This document shows, one piece after another, positions 1 through 10,795 of a DNA stretch of 64,000 nt; positions within the stretch are counted from its first letter, which is position 1; each line of letters begins with the position of its first letter. The stretch spans positions 33,738,693 through 33,802,692 of the forward strand of contig OV277871.1 of the NCBI GenBank assembly GCA_922989275.2, in the 5' to 3' direction. The position numbers were made by a program, and so were the translations under genes. Source of the DNA: Gari tellinella (Eukaryota; Mollusca; Bivalvia; Cardiida; Psammobiidae). The notes under the pieces are model-generated. The model ran no database searches. It was not told where the DNA came from and was given only the letters and a program-made list of their open reading frames with translations.

Positions 1-68
1 ACTCCCTCCGAACAACGCACACAATCGTTGTCTCCTAATGGGTGTCGTTGTAGAGAGTGAGCGCTGTA
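1..68 (-). mobile_element. family G MITE end, cut by the window start
   Basis: CTCCCTCCGAACAAC to GAGCGCTGTA matches the reversed left end of family G. Confidence 0.65.
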
Positions 69-159
69 TACGAGACAGGCGATATTGGTTTTTACAGTCA
101 TACCCAATAATTGACACAATTTAGTGGTCTTTGTAAAGAGTTAGAGACGTTTTACTTTG

Positions 160-409
160 TACAGTGGAGAATCTGTAATTCTTTCCCGTTTAAACGCAAA
201 CGTACGCAAACGCAAAGCACTAAAACGTAGAAAAGAACAACTTTTGGACAATTAAGATATTTCACGTTTATCATGGTGACAAACAGTTTGGAGCCTGGTC
301 AGACGCCGGGTTACCCGGCGTCTGATCTGGCTCCAAACTGTTTGTAATTGAAATAATAGTTTTAGCGTAAACGCGTTTATTGGGAAAGAATAACACATTC
401 TCCACTGTA
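160..409 (-). mobile_element. family A MITE, complete
   Basis: The family is TA-flanked with tips CAGTGGAGAATCTG / CAGATTCTCCACTG (here CAGTGGAGAATCTG / TGTGTTCTCCACTG-like), subterminal GTTTAAACGCAAACG and AATAAACGCGTTTACGC, and a central hairpin CAAACAGTTTGGAGCC + GATCAGACGCCGGG with its complement. TA duplication and CAGT tips suggest a Tc1/mariner-type transposase in trans. No coding sequence. I call + the copies with the AATAAACGCG end on the left. Confidence 0.93.
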
Positions 410-448
410 GCAAACGCCTGTTTTAAGCGGCTCCTCCGAAAGATATTG

Positions 449-781
449 TACAATGTCCCTTATAACAGCACCAAAAGGGGTACAAACATTGCGTGTGTTG
501 TTCGGAGTTGTTATAGGGAGGGAAACTTAAATATTGGCTTACATTTGCAAACAATTTGAATCCAGATAAGACGTCGCGTTTACTAGTCATTAAAGTTATG
601 ATTTTTTGTTGTCAAAATGTCAAATATGTAACTTTGAGAAAAACAGCAAAAACAAAATTTTAAGCAGACGATATTGAAGCCTTGAAAAGGTTGGACATAC
701 TTGTCTTATTTAGGGAACAGCGACAAACGTTGTTGTAAGGAGGGAATCGTTGTTCAGAAGCGATCTGGTTTTTATGCTGTA
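449..781 (+). mobile_element. family G MITE, hairpin half deleted
   Basis: Left end TACAATGTCCCTTATAAC and GTGTGTTGTTCGGAG; right part AAGCAGACGATATTG, AGGAGGGAATCG and GCTGTA. The core stops after CAAACAATTTGAATCCAGAT and AAGACGTCGCG; the second arm is absent. Confidence 0.72.
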
Positions 782-867
782 TAAAGCAGTCGCCTTTCTT
801 TAAACATATTCACGCACCCTCAAACGATGGTCGCTTAAAACTAGATTGACAGTTATATTTGAAGATG

Positions 868-970
868 ACAGGTTAAAGCATGGCAAAAGTAATACGGAAA
901 GCTAAGCTTTCCGTATCACTTATGTCCTGCATTAGGCAGTCACATGCCTGTAGACATTGCTTTATCTCCT
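868..970. repeat. short palindromic repeat
   Basis: AATACGGAAAGC-TAA-GCTTTCCGTAT lies at the centre of a loosely paired 100-bp unit; it resembles the family E hairpin core (CAGAAAGCTCC) but is not clearly assignable. Confidence 0.4.
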
Positions 971-1222
971 TAAACCTTTACCTGATAGCATTGTTTCTAG
1001 TATTGAAGATATGTGACTACTTAAAGCAGGTTGAAAGTAAAGCAGAATGCGCCCTAAGGCGCATTCTACTTTACTTTCAGCCTGCTTTAAGCTATTAACT
1101 GCTAGAATAAGGAAAGTATTAAATATGACACATATTCATTACGGTATAATTTGGAACTATTTACTTCAGCGGATGAATAAAATGAATGTGCTAAAAGTCG
1201 CTTCTATAAGGGAAAGGGTTAA
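970..1222. mobile_element. family B MITE
   Basis: The family is TTAA-flanked with tips like CCCATTACCCCATA / TATGGGGTAATGGG, which fits piggyBac-type insertion. Here tips are AACCTTTACCTGATAG and GGGAAAGGGTTAA. The hairpin is TTAAAGCAGGTTGAAAGTAA + GCAGAATGCGCC with complement. Confidence 0.78.
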
Positions 1223-1258
1223 TGGTTGTCCATTGAGTACGGGTATTACTGTACAAAA

Positions 1259-1470
1259 TACAGTAAAACCTCTCTATTACGGTCATTAAAAAGAAGGTTA
1301 ATTGATTGTGTATAAAAGACAGGTGACAGCTTAAAGCACAGTGAACGTAAAACAGAAAGCTCCTATAGGAGCTTTCTGTTTTACGCTCACATTGCTTTAA
1401 GCAGACACTTGCCTTAAATACAAGCTAATAAACAAAAATGTAGTGGTCGTAATAGAGAGGTATTTCTGTA
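1259..1470. mobile_element. family E MITE, complete
   Basis: TA-flanked; tips CAGTAAAACCTCTCTATTAC and GTAATAGAGAGGTATTTCTG. Central hairpin GTAAAACAGAAAGCTCC-TATA-GGAGCTTTCTGTTTTAC is perfect. Confidence 0.85.
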
Positions 1471-1622
1471 GTTCATTTTTTCTTCTTCCTTGATATAATC
1501 TTATGAGCCTTTCCGTTTCTAACGTGCGCAATTTGTGAAAGGTGGGCTTCAGGCATTTAACTTTCGCGTTTTATCTAAATAACGAGAATTTAATAACTGC
1601 CCACTAGACGCAAAGGGAGAGC

Positions 1623-1872
1623 TACAGTGGAGAATCTGTTATTCTTTCCCGTTTAAACACAAACGTACGCAAACGCAAAGCGCTAAAACGTAGAAAAGAA
1701 CAACTTTTGGACAATTCTGATATTTCATGTTTATCTTGGTGGCAAACAGTTTGGAGCCAGATCAGACGCCGGGTTACCCGGCGTCTGATCTGGCTCCAAA
1801 CTGTTTGTATTGGAAATAATAGTTTTAGCGTAAACGCGTTTATTGGGAAAGAATAACAGATTCTCCACTGTA
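1623..1872 (-). mobile_element. family A MITE, complete
   Basis: Standard tips. Both hairpin arms read CCAGATC, so this copy lacks the usual single arm mismatch. Confidence 0.94.
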
Positions 1873-2298
1873 AGAGACGAATGGAGACTGGGTCGGGGGA
1901 CGAAATTGGTCCAAGGAGACAGTCATATGAATTAGGGACGGGTCTGCCTTTACAAACAGACCTATTCTTTTGTAGAAGACAATTTCACCGTCTCCCCCAT
2001 GGAGAGGGAATGGTGTAAATGGTAATTATTCTTATTGTACGACGATCTTAATATGTATCTAATTTAGTGACACGCTGTTTATTTAGACACTGTTTTGCCG
2101 AGTTGTCAAACATACTTAATTACTCTCTCGTCTGCATTGTGCGGGCTTAGACGTCCCCACTCAAAGTGCTTCACTGTCGTGAATTAAAGATTTGACAGAG
2201 AAAGTCGACCCCCTCTGTGGTTAAATCATTTGTTTTCGCTGTTAAAACTGTTAGGAGCAACAATTCAATCATTGGCAATGTTCATAAACTGTCTCTAG
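1873..2298. other. unassigned sequence
   Basis: A loose inverted pair GGAGACGGTCTG-type strings (GGGTCTGCCTTTACAAACAG, CTATTCTTTTGTAGAAG) is present at about 1940-2000. No gene or known repeat recognised. Confidence 0.3.
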
Positions 2299-2548
2299 TA
2301 CAGTGGAGAAAACGTTATTCTTTCCCAATAAACGCGTTTACGCTAAAACTTTTATTTTCTCTGCAAACAGTTTGGAGCCAGATCAGACGCCGGGTAACCC
2401 GGCGTCCGATCAGGCTCCAAACTGTTTGCCACCAAGATAAAGATGAATTATCACAATTGTCAAAAAGTTGTACTTTTCTACGTTTTAGTGTTTTGCGTTT
2501 GCGTACGTTTGCGTTTAAACGGGAAAGAATAACAGATTCTCCACTGTA
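2299..2548 (+). mobile_element. family A MITE, complete
   Basis: Tips CAGTGGAGAAAACG and CAGATTCTCCACTG; core GGGTAACCCGGCGTCC with one arm substitution. Confidence 0.93.
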
Positions 2549-2714
2549 TACTACTATAGATGGTTGCTTAATGCAGGATAACAATAATTATTATTATGCA
2601 GCATTTAGCAGTCACTAGTATATTTTATTACCTCCCTACTTTCTAAATCAAAATTTGTTTAATAAAGGTTTGCCTGTCTTCAAACTATTATAACAATAAG
2701 TTCAAAGTACTGCA

Positions 2715-2885
2715 CATACAGTTGAGAACACCTTTTTCCCAAACATATATATACGCGTTTATGCTTAATACATGCCATGCAAAACTTTTGGCGACAGATC
2801 AGACGACGGGTTACCCGGCGTCTAATCAGGCTACAAGCTATTTGCCACTCCGATAAAAGTAAATCGTCCGAGGTTTTCAAAACTT
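2715..2885 (+). mobile_element. degenerate family A MITE
   Basis: TTTTTCCCAAACATATAT, AGATCAGACGACGGGTTACC and GGCGTCTAATCAGGCT survive; tips are lost. Confidence 0.55.
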
Positions 2886-3327
2886 TATAAACAGAGGTCC
2901 GATGTATCGGGGATTTTCACTGGGCATCCGAAAGAACCAGCAAATTCTGTAATAAAGGCAGCACATTCCTTCTCTCCCCGATGCGCAAAATCAGCCCATA
3001 AATAGCAGAACTGGACGTTAACAAACCGAACCAAACCAACCCAATTTTTAGGATATTTACGAACTTGAAAACGAAAATTCTATTGCGTCCAAAAGGTCAA
3101 ATGACAATTACCTAGGCAGGGCATAACGACATTGGTATTACAACAAGTAAAATATTATGGCATAAAAAAAACTTCAAATGAATTCCATAGAACGTTGGCG
3201 TGACAGTTATGAAATGGTGAGATTTATTTAGCGAAATAGACATGACAGTAGTACGTTTCTCATTTAGTGAAAGAAGTGTTAAAATAATATTGTATAAATT
3301 GTATCTGTATCTCTCGCTGTGTCTCTC

Positions 3328-3509
3328 AATTTTTCAATGTGTGCCTCCGTCTCTCTCTCTCTCTCTCTCTCTCTGTTTTTATGTTTTTTCTGTCTCTGTA
3401 TGTCTCTTTCTCTCTATATCTCTCTGTCTGATTTTCTCTTATGTCTGTCTGTCTCTGTATCTCTGACTCTATCTGTCTCTCTATGTCTCTCTATGTCTCT
3501 CTCTGTCTC

Positions 3510-3540
<31 letters not shown>

Positions 3541-3565
3541 GTCTCTCTCTGTCTCTCTGATAATC
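3328..3565. repeat. CT-rich microsatellite
   Basis: Mixed (TCTC)n and (TGTC)n with interruptions; the open frames across it are low-complexity Ser/Leu/Cys strings and not genes. Confidence 0.95.
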
Positions 3566-3940
3566 TTATTCAGTTTTACTCTTAGTCTGAGGATGGTATG
3601 ATAATTGAAAATCAGGTGAAAGTAATCTATCACTAATGTCAAGCTACCTGTGCGATCTAGTAAAAAGTACTTTTCATTTATAAAACGCCGGCCATCGCTC
3701 TGGGGCCTCGGCGATCAGGAATCGTGTCGGTAATTATTATGTTTCGATGAGACGTCAATATATGATTTATTGCTCCCTTTTCACTGAATGCACGCGCAGA
3801 GCCTTACTGGCTAGGGTCCTTTTCCCTATGTCGCCATAGCGCTCTGAGCTTACCGTTTGACGTAGTAATACCTAAATACTTCGACCTTTCGATCATCATA
3901 ACTTATTTATAACGTTAAAACTTGATGCTGCAACTTCAAG

Positions 3941-4085
3941 CTTAAAGCAGACTGTAAGTAAAACAGAAAGCTCCGATAGGAGCTTTCTGTTTTACTTTCA
4001 GCCTGCTTTAAGCTGCCATCTGTCTTAAAAACAGAAACATCTTAATAACGAGTGGTGGTAATATAGGGGGTTTTCTGTACCCGAT
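3941..4085. mobile_element. family E MITE (partial)
   Basis: Hairpin GTAAAACAGAAAGCTCC-GATA-GGAGCTTTCTGTTTTAC is perfect and flanked by TTAAAGCAGACT / AGCCTGCTTTAA. The right tip AATATAGGGGGTTTTCTGTA is present; the left tip is not. Confidence 0.65.
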
Positions 4086-4261
4086 AGACTGTGAATCCCG
4101 CCTCGCCCGCAACTCTGGCTGTCAAATGCACCGCACTGGCGCGACTCGCCTTTCCCGGCCGAAATAAAATCACTTAATACCCTCATTCAACAGTATTTAA
4201 CAATAATTATCGACGAACAAGCCTCTCTCTACGTCTCAGCGCCGTGCTGTTCCATACTGTT

Positions 4262-4450
4262 TGTTTAAACTCTTTGCACGTTAATAGCGAAACCAGGATT
4301 ATCTGCCAAACAGATAGAATCCAGATGAGACGCCGAGTAACTCGGCTTCTCACCCTGGCCCAAGCTTATTAAAAGTTATTAAATTTTATTTTATTTTTTT
4401 TAGAAAATTCTAATTTTAGAACACAAGCAGACGACAATTGCTGCTATTGA
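4262..4450. mobile_element. family C-like MITE relic
   Basis: CAAACAGATAGAATCCAGAT, GAGACGCCGAGTAACTCGGC and AAGCAGACGACAATTG mark a C core; tips are degraded. Confidence 0.5.
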
Positions 4451-4800
4451 AAATAATTATTTGACGTCCAAAGACCTGAGGACGAGTCGTGGTCGTGAAA
4501 TGATTGTTACGCTAATTTCTCGCACATCGCGAGACTCTCATTTAGTCTCGTTGCAGGGGGATTAGAATCCATTTAAAATCTGAAAGTGGGACTAATTTTT
4601 AACAAGATTAGTCCCGCTTGCCAAGCTCGCACTGTGGTGTTGGCGACGACTAGATGTAGAAGAGACGAGTATGTTAATATGAAGTAAATTATCTAAATGT
4701 GACACTTTTATGCCACGGTTCCATATTTGCATATCTCAGTTTTTACAAAAGAACGTTTACATTAAGGAGGGGGTGTTCTATTTGCCCTCGGAGGATACAA
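4451..4800. other. unassigned sequence with a small inverted repeat
   Basis: GGGACTAATTTTTAACAAGA-TTAGTCCC near 4587-4616 forms a short stem. No gene seen. Confidence 0.3.
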
Positions 4801-5056
4801 CAGGGCTGCCATTTCTCCGGATTTTTCCTAAATCTTCGGATTTTTCCCCAGTTTTAAGTACTTTAAAGCAGGCTGAAAGTTAAACAGAATGGCATCTTTA
4901 GGCGCATTCTGCTTTACTTACAGCCTGCTTTAAGTAGTCACATGTCAATCAAACTAGAAACAGGCTATGGGGTAAAGGTACGATTCGTAAAATCGCACTT
5001 GAAAAATGCAAATTTGGAAATCTTAGTATTTTTCATGTCAACTTATGGAAGCCCTG
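4801..5056 (+). mobile_element. family F MITE
   Basis: Tips CAGGGCTGCCATTTCTCC and TATGGAAGCCCTG, with flanking 6-bp duplication ATACAA. The core is the B-type hairpin TTAAAGCAGGCTGAAAG with complement, followed by AAACAGGCTATGGGGTAAAG of a B tip. Confidence 0.85.
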
Positions 5057-5133
5057 ATACAACTCAACCGAGTCATATCGTCTTGTGTCATTTAGTTTTG
5101 CACCATTTAAAGTCCCATGGTCGTTTCATCAAC

Positions 5134-5376
5134 AGGGCTGCCATAAGTTGACATGAAAAATCCTAAGATTTCCAAATTTGCATTTTTCAAGTTCGAATTT
5201 ACGAATCGTACCTTTACCCCCATAGCCTGTTTCTAGTTTTGTTGACACGAGACTACTTAAAGCAGGCTGGAAGTAAAGCAGAATGCGAATTTTGCTTTAC
5301 TTTCAGCCTGCTTTAAGCTACCATGTTCTAGAATAAAAACCGAAGATTTAGGAAAAATCCAGAAATTGCAGCCCTG
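5134..5376 (-). mobile_element. family F MITE, inverted relative to the previous copy
   Basis: Tips CAGGGCTGCCATAAGTTG and TTGCAGCCCTG, with 6-bp duplication CATCAA. The hairpin loop is shortened to GCGAATTTTGC. Confidence 0.85.
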
Positions 5377-5600
5377 CATCAAACATGCATAACCCTTTAC
5401 CCCATAGCCTGTTTCTAGTTTTGAACACATGCAAGCACTACCTGCTTTAAGCTTCCATCTGTTAGAATATAACAACTATTTATTTTGGTATATATACCTG
5501 TTTATGACTGTATAAAATGGAACTGTTTTCTTCTGTGGGGAAATAAATTAAATGTGCTCAAAGACGCTTCTATGGGGGATAAGGTTAAATAACCATATTT
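5377..5600. repeat. B/F-type fragments
   Basis: ACCCCATAGCCTGTTTCTAG, CTGCTTTAAGCTTCCATCTG and GGTATATATACCTGTTTATG to CTTCTGTGGGG derive from a B element with its hairpin lost. Confidence 0.5.
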
Positions 5601-5639
5601 AACCCATTCCTACGTAGATACGCATTTTAAAACATTTAT

Positions 5640-5795
5640 ATATTATGATCATGGCGTTGAGTTGCTACAACTCTAATTACAAGATATTGAATCTATATAA
5701 ATGTCTATTTTCACTGTAATGTTTCATGTATATACATATATATCTCCTGAAGTGGAGGAAATAAAATATTGAATTGAATTGAATTGAATTGTACA
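5640..5795 (+). repeat. probable non-LTR retrotransposon 3' tail
   Basis: GTGGAGGAAATAAAATATTG is followed by a (GAATT)n run at 5771-5791. Ending in a short tandem repeat after an A-rich stretch is typical of non-LTR elements. No coding part remains. Confidence 0.4.
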
Positions 5796-6087
5796 TGTAG
5801 ATACGCATTGTTGCAGCCTAAAGCAAGATGACAAGAAAACAGAAAGCTCGTAACAGCAGAACTTAACGTTTACTTATTTATGAATTATCAGATCTCTGTA
5901 ATTGATTTATTTGTGTCTAAACATCGCCCGACGCCATTTAAGATGTGGCGGTATCATAAGAGAGATGTGTCCTTTGAAGTTTAACAATACAAGTGCACAT
6001 ACAGTCAAAACTCGATACTGCGAACTCTCTTTCGCGCTTGCCATGCAGCCTGAAATATGTTTATACATGTATGTTAATTGTGTACCT

Positions 6088-6337
6088 TACAGTGGAGAAT
6101 CTGTTATTCTTTCCCGTTTAAACGCAAACGTACGCAAACGCAAAGCACTAAAACGTAGAAAAGAACAACTTTTGGACAATTCTGATAATTCTTGTTTATC
6201 TTGGTGGCAAACAGTTTAGAGCCTGATCAGACGCCGGGTTACCCGGCGTCTGATCTGGCTCCAAACTGTTTGCACTGCAAATAATAGTTTTAGCGTAAAT
6301 GCGTTTATTGGGAAAGAATAACACATTCTCCACTGTA
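6088..6337 (-). mobile_element. family A MITE, complete
   Basis: Tips CAGTGGAGAATCTG and TGTGTTATTC-side CTCCACTGTA. Standard GGGTTACCC core. Confidence 0.93.
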
Positions 6338-6832
6338 TAACATGCTTAGCCATGTTCTGAGAGAAATAAACTGTAACTGTAACTTAAAGACATCCCTAGA
6401 TGATCTTTCAATCATAACGCCTTGTCAGACAATTTCCTTGCAATAATCATGGATCTTATGGACATGTCGCTAGCAAAGAACCATTGAAGCTTCTCGTGTG
6501 AGACTCTACCTTTATATCTGATAGTTTGGTTAGAAATAACCATTAAAAATCACTAGAGCATGAGTATAATCTGGACCTCACCAGGTAAACTGAGATTGTG
6601 CTGCACATGCTTTGACAGTTACATTGACACCTCCAGAACGATGGGGTGGTGGTCCCTCAATGGACTGAGGAAAAGTCTTTAAATGCTTTCACATATTGTA
6701 TCAATTAAATTGAAGTTTAACAATATAATGGAGAAAACGTTATTAACACTGCAGTGTCTTTACACCCGAGCCCATGGTTCAATAGTCAAATATTGAGCCT
6801 TCCATCTACTCAGTAGTGAACTTTTACCATGC
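6338..6832. other. unassigned sequence
   Basis: No gene or repeat recognised. One isolated string ATGGAGAAAACGTTATTAAC at 6729 resembles a family A tip fragment. Confidence 0.3.
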
Positions 6833-7081
6833 TACAGTGGAGAATCTGTTATTCTTTTCCAATAAACGCGTTTGCGCTAAAACTATTTTTTCCATTGCAA
6901 ACAGTTTGGAGCCAGATCAGACGCCGGGTTACCGGCGTCTGATCAGGCTCCAAACTATTTGCCACTCAGATCAACATGAATAGTCAAAATTGTCGAAAAG
7001 TTGTCCTTTTCTATGTTTTAGTGCAATGCGTTTGCGTACGTTTGCCTTTAAACGGGAAAGAATAACAGATTATCCACTGTA
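6833..7081 (+). mobile_element. family A MITE, complete
   Basis: Tips CAGTGGAGAATCTG and CAGATTATCCACTG. The core is GGGTTACCGGCG, one C short of the standard. Confidence 0.92.
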
Positions 7082-7180
7082 GTGGCGGATATGTCTGCCT
7101 CTGCAAACAGTTTGGGTCCTGATGAGACGCCACGTAACGCGGTGTCATCAGGATTCAAACTGTTTGACACTCTATCCCCA
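7082..7180. repeat. C-type hairpin core without tips
   Basis: GCAAACAGTTTGGGTCCTGA and GAGACGCCACGTAACGCGGT with GATTCAAACTGTTTGACACT form an imperfect C-type hairpin directly after family A. Confidence 0.55.
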
Positions 7181-7184
7181 AATG

Positions 7185-7407
7185 AATCGCCTTTGAGTGC
7201 ATTCAGTTTATTCCTCTACTGAAGAAAATAGTTCCAATTCATATATCCATAAACATGTACCATAAAAATATTGTCTTTATGGTAGCTTAAAACAGACTGA
7301 AGGTAAAGTAGAATGCGCCTGAATGTCCATTCTGTTTTACCTTCAACCTGCTTTAGGTGGTTACCTGTCTTGAAAACTAGAAATAAGCTATAGTGTAAAG
7401 GGTTAAG
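7185..7407. mobile_element. family B MITE
   Basis: Body CTCTACTGAAGAAAATAGTT and the hairpin TTAAAACAGACTGAAGG / AAAGTAGAATGCGCC; right end TATAGTGTAAAGGGTTAAG. Confidence 0.7.
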
Positions 7408-7751
7408 AAAGTTCATTTAGATCTTCTGTATTTTTTCTGCATTAATCAGCCACCTGTCATAAAGAATGAATATGATCGCTGAACTCGGAGTTGACTGTAA
7501 TCTTCATTTAAAGGGTAGGAGACTTGTGTCGGTGTTTTATCTTGCCTCTATTTGGATTGGACAGGTTCGAAGACGCTTGATGACGGCGGTTTGAAATTTA
7601 GAGAGCTTTGAAGCGGTCTCCTGGCGTCTTTAAAGCCTCTCAAACTTGTTTATCCTTGAAGCGCCAATTATCGTCTGCCTTAATAATTGTCGTCTGCAAA
7701 ACATTTGAATACTTTTTTTTTCAGGCTTGTTTTTCATAGTTCAAATATGTC

Positions 7752-8001
7752 TTAACTCTTTCCTCCCTGAAACTTAAAATGGACAACCCCAGTTTCCATT
7801 TGAGTATAGTCCATTTATGAATTTTAAGGGTTGTTTTTGTCAATGGTTTTCATTATGACAAACAGTGAGACCCAGATCAGAGGGCTCCTTAAGGAGCCCT
7901 CTGATCTGGGTATTCACTGTTTGCATAAGATTAGTGCACTTTTCACATGTATACTGTTTGAAAAGGACGCCTATATGCGGGACTAGGGTTCAAAGGGTTA
8001 A
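7752..8001. mobile_element. family D MITE
   Basis: The family is TTAA-flanked. Here tips are CTCTTTCCTCCCTGAAAC and GGGTTCAAAGGG; hairpin CAAACAGTGAGACCCAGATC / AGAGGGCTCC-TTAA-GGAGCCCTCT. Confidence 0.84.
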
Positions 8002-8005
8002 TAGG

Positions 8006-8210
8006 TACAGTCGAAACTCGTTACTTCGAACTCAAGTTAGTTCGAACATACCCATATTTCAAAGTTTTTGACGTGGATTAGCCACGTTTTAGCTTTGATA
8101 TACAGGTATGTTCGACTTTTAAAAGCAAGATTGAATTATTGATACTAGACTCTTATGAAATACTGGTATGGTCGATTTAAGCGGGTTCGAAGTATCGAGT
8201 TTCGACTAGT
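8006..8210. mobile_element. family J MITE
   Basis: Left tip TACAGTCGAAACTCGTTACT, right GTATCGAGTTTCGACTA. An inner hairpin pairs TTAGTTCGAACATACCCATA with GGTATGTTCGAC. It follows the D element by four bases. Confidence 0.78.
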
Positions 8211-8297
8211 TTGGTTTAGATGTGAAGCCAACTTGACAGTCTACTGATCTAGAAAGAAATCATCTTTACATAATGCTAATAAATTTTTTAAAGATTT

Positions 8298-8592
8298 GAC
8301 TGACGTCTTTTTTGTCGTACGACGTTTAATAAGACGTATCCCAGATCTGGAGCCCGTCTTACGAAACGTCGTACGACCAAAAATGGTCGTAAGTCAAAAC
8401 TAAAATACATCTAATTTCTGATTTCTATGTCTAATCCCGTCTTGTGACATTTCTTTGGAGTCGTCTTCTTAAGACGATTCCAAAGAAATGTCACAAGACA
8501 GGATTAGATGTAGAAATAAAAAAAATATTGCGAATTTTAGAATCTGACTTACGACAACATTTGTCGTATGACGTTTCGTAAGACGGGTCCTA
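8298..8592. repeat. compound palindromic repeat
   Basis: Left part pairs GTCTTTTTTGTCGTACGACG with CGTCGTACGACCAAAAATGG; the middle (8431-8507) is a stem of CTAATCCCGTCTTGTGACAT and complement; the right part repeats TTGTCGTATGACGTTTCG. Tips are not resolved. Confidence 0.65.
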
Positions 8593-8880
8593 GGTGGACA
8601 GATTAAGATTCAAAAGATTTATATACGGGTAAACTTCTTTCAGCAGACGACGCAATTCAGATTTATGATTAAGGACTATTTGCTAAAGAAAAAGATATAA
8701 AAACAACATGCCGCTCATACGGGTACTTGAACTTAGTACTATAGTATACTACTATTTACGTTTATCGAAAGTAGGTCAAATATGAATATACAATCAAATC
8801 TAGGATAAGTGTCCACTTAGAGGAAGATGAATTTAGTACGTATTATGTAAAGGCGATACCGTAAATAAGATGTGACTGGC

Positions 8881-9122
8881 TTAACCTATTACTCCATATA
8901 TCCGCCTTTTTATGCATTTAATTCATTCCTCCGCTGAAGAAAAAAGTTCAATTTATACAGTCATGAATATACACCGAAAGAAATAGTTCCTAAATCCCAG
9001 CTAATGATAGCAGACTGAAAGTAAATCAGAATGTGCCTCAAGGCACATTCTGTTTTACTTTCAATCTGCTTTAAGTGGTCACCTGCGTCTTCAAGACTAG
9101 AAACAGGCTATAGAGTAAGGGG
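8881..9122. mobile_element. family B MITE
   Basis: TTAACCTATTACTCCATATA left and GGCTATAGAGTAAGGGG right; hairpin GCAGACTGAAAGTAAATCAG / GTGCCTCAAGGCAC. Confidence 0.78.
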
Positions 9123-9146
9123 CTGATGACATTATATTGCTTCTGT

Positions 9147-9279
9147 TAAAAATTTAAGCAGACGATATTGCAGCATTGAAAGCGTAAGAAATAATTGTCT
9201 TGTTTGGGGAACAGCAGCAAGCATTGTTGTAAGGAGGGGATCGTTGTCTGGAGGGCCGTTGTAGGGAGGGAGCACTGTA
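9147..9279 (+). mobile_element. family G MITE, right end only
   Basis: TTTAAGCAGACGATATTGCA to GTAGGGAGGGAGCACTGTA. It shares the final TA with the next family A copy. Confidence 0.75.
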
Positions 9280-9527
9280 CAGTGGAGAATCTGTTATTCT
9301 TTCCCAATAAACGTGTTTACGCTAAAACTATTATTTACAATACAAACAGTTTGGAGCCAGATCAGACGCCGGGTAACCCGGCGTCTGATCAGGCTCCAAA
9401 CTGTTTGTCACCATGACAAACATGAATCATCAGAATTGTCAAAAAGTTGTACTTTTCTACGTTTTAGCGCTTTGCGTTTGCGTACGTTTGCGTTTAAACG
9501 GGAAAGAATAACAGATTCTCCACTGTA
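9278..9527 (+). mobile_element. family A MITE, complete
   Basis: Standard tips and core; inserted at the terminal TA of a family G end. Confidence 0.94.
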
Positions 9528-9598
9528 ACGACTCTTCCACTTTGCACATTAAATTAGGAATATCCTCTCCACTGTATCTCTCTTTAACTCTTTCATTG

Positions 9599-9951
9599 TA
9601 CAGTGTTCCCTCCCAACAACGATTCCCTACTTACAACGAACCTTGACACAGATCCCTAAACAGGACAACTATGTCTAACGCTTTTACTGCTGCAATGGTG
9701 TCTGCTTAAAATTGTCGTTCGCTGTTTTTTCTCAAAGTTACATATAGGGTGACATTTTAATGAACGAATAGAATGAAGAGTGACAAACAGCTTTAATCCA
9801 GATCAGACGCCGCGCAACGCGGCGTCTGATCTGGATTCAAGCTGTTTGAAAATATAAGCCAACTATTAATGTTTCTTCCCTATAACTACTCCCTCCAAAC
9901 AACACACACAATCTGTGTCTCCCATTAGATGTCGTTGTAGAGAAGAGTCGT
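9599..9951 (-). mobile_element. family G MITE
   Basis: TACAGTGTTCCCTCCCAACA left; core CAAACAGCTTTAATCCAGAT / GACGCCGCGCAACGCGGCGTC; then CTCCCTCCAAACAACACACA and GTCGTTGTAGAGAAGAG. The terminal CACTG is replaced by the next family A copy. Confidence 0.83.
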
Positions 9952-10201
9952 TACAGTGGAGAATCTGTTATTCTTTCCCGTTTAAACGCAAACGTACGCA
10001 AACGCAAAACACTAAAACGTAGAAAAGTACAACTTTTTGACAATTCTGATAATTCATCTTTATCTTGATGGCAAACAGTTTGGAGCCTGATCAGTCGCCG
10101 GGTTACCCGGCGTCTGATCTGGCTTCAAACTGTTTGCAATGGAAAAAATAATTTTAGCGTAAACGCGTCTATTGGGAAAGAATAACGTTTTCTCCACTGT
10201 A
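9952..10201 (-). mobile_element. family A MITE, complete
   Basis: Standard tips; one arm has AGTCGCC for AGACGCC. Confidence 0.94.
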
Positions 10202-10375
10202 ATTGCCGACGGGAGTTTGTAAGATATTTGAATATAGATCATATTGAGTAATTAGTCTTGATTAAAACTGATCTTCCATATACATTGTATATGCACACGT
10301 TCTTAAAAACAGAAAAAATAAACTAAAATAAGTAAAATGATATAACATTTTATAAAATTTGCAGCCAGTAATTTT

Positions 10376-10475
10376 AACCCTTTCATGATCAAATTTGTTT
10401 AGATGTTTTTACCCCTTCATCGCCATAGTGTCGTCTGCTTCAGTATTGTTGTCTGCAATATCGTTTTAATGTTAG
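10376..10475 (-). mobile_element. family C MITE end
   Basis: TTAACCCTTTCATGATCAAA, CCCCTTCATCGCCATAGTG and GTCGTCTGCTTCAGTATTGT; the hairpin is missing. Confidence 0.5.
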
Positions 10476-10540
10476 AAAAGACTTTTAAATACTAGGCAGT
10501 ATCCTAACAGGGAAAAAAAGGAATGCACATTTCAAAATTG

Positions 10541-10795
10541 CAGGGCTGCCATTTCTCCGGATTTTTCCTAAATCTTCGGATATTTTTCCAGTACATGGTA
10601 GCTTAAAGCAGGCTGAAAGTAAAGCAGAATGCGCCTTAAGGCGCATTCTGCTTTACTTACAACCTGCATTAAGAAGACGCATGTCAACAAAACTAGATAC
10701 AGGCTATGGGGTAAAGGTACGATTCGTTAAATCGCACTTGAAAAATGCAAATTTGGAAATCTTAGGATTTTTCATGTCAACTTATGGCAGCCCTG
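10541..10795 (+). mobile_element. family F MITE, complete
   Basis: Tips CAGGGCTGCCATTTCTCC and TATGGCAGCCCTG; flanks AAATTG / AAAGTG are a 5-of-6 match. Hairpin AAAGCAGAATGCGCC-TTAA-GGCGCATTCTGC. Confidence 0.87.

Noticed and set aside
2217..2618. Recurring 60-120 codon frames containing QTVWSQIRRRVTRRLIRLQTVC or NSLEPDQTPGNPASDQAP
   Set aside because: These are the family A hairpin and its flanks read in different frames; the same peptides appear at every copy and on both strands because the core is palindromic.
3242..3585. Open frames rich in Ser, Leu, Cys over CT tracts (also 11.8-12.1, 21.4-21.8 and 24.3-24.7 kb)
   Set aside because: Translations of microsatellites in several frames and strands; no coding signal.
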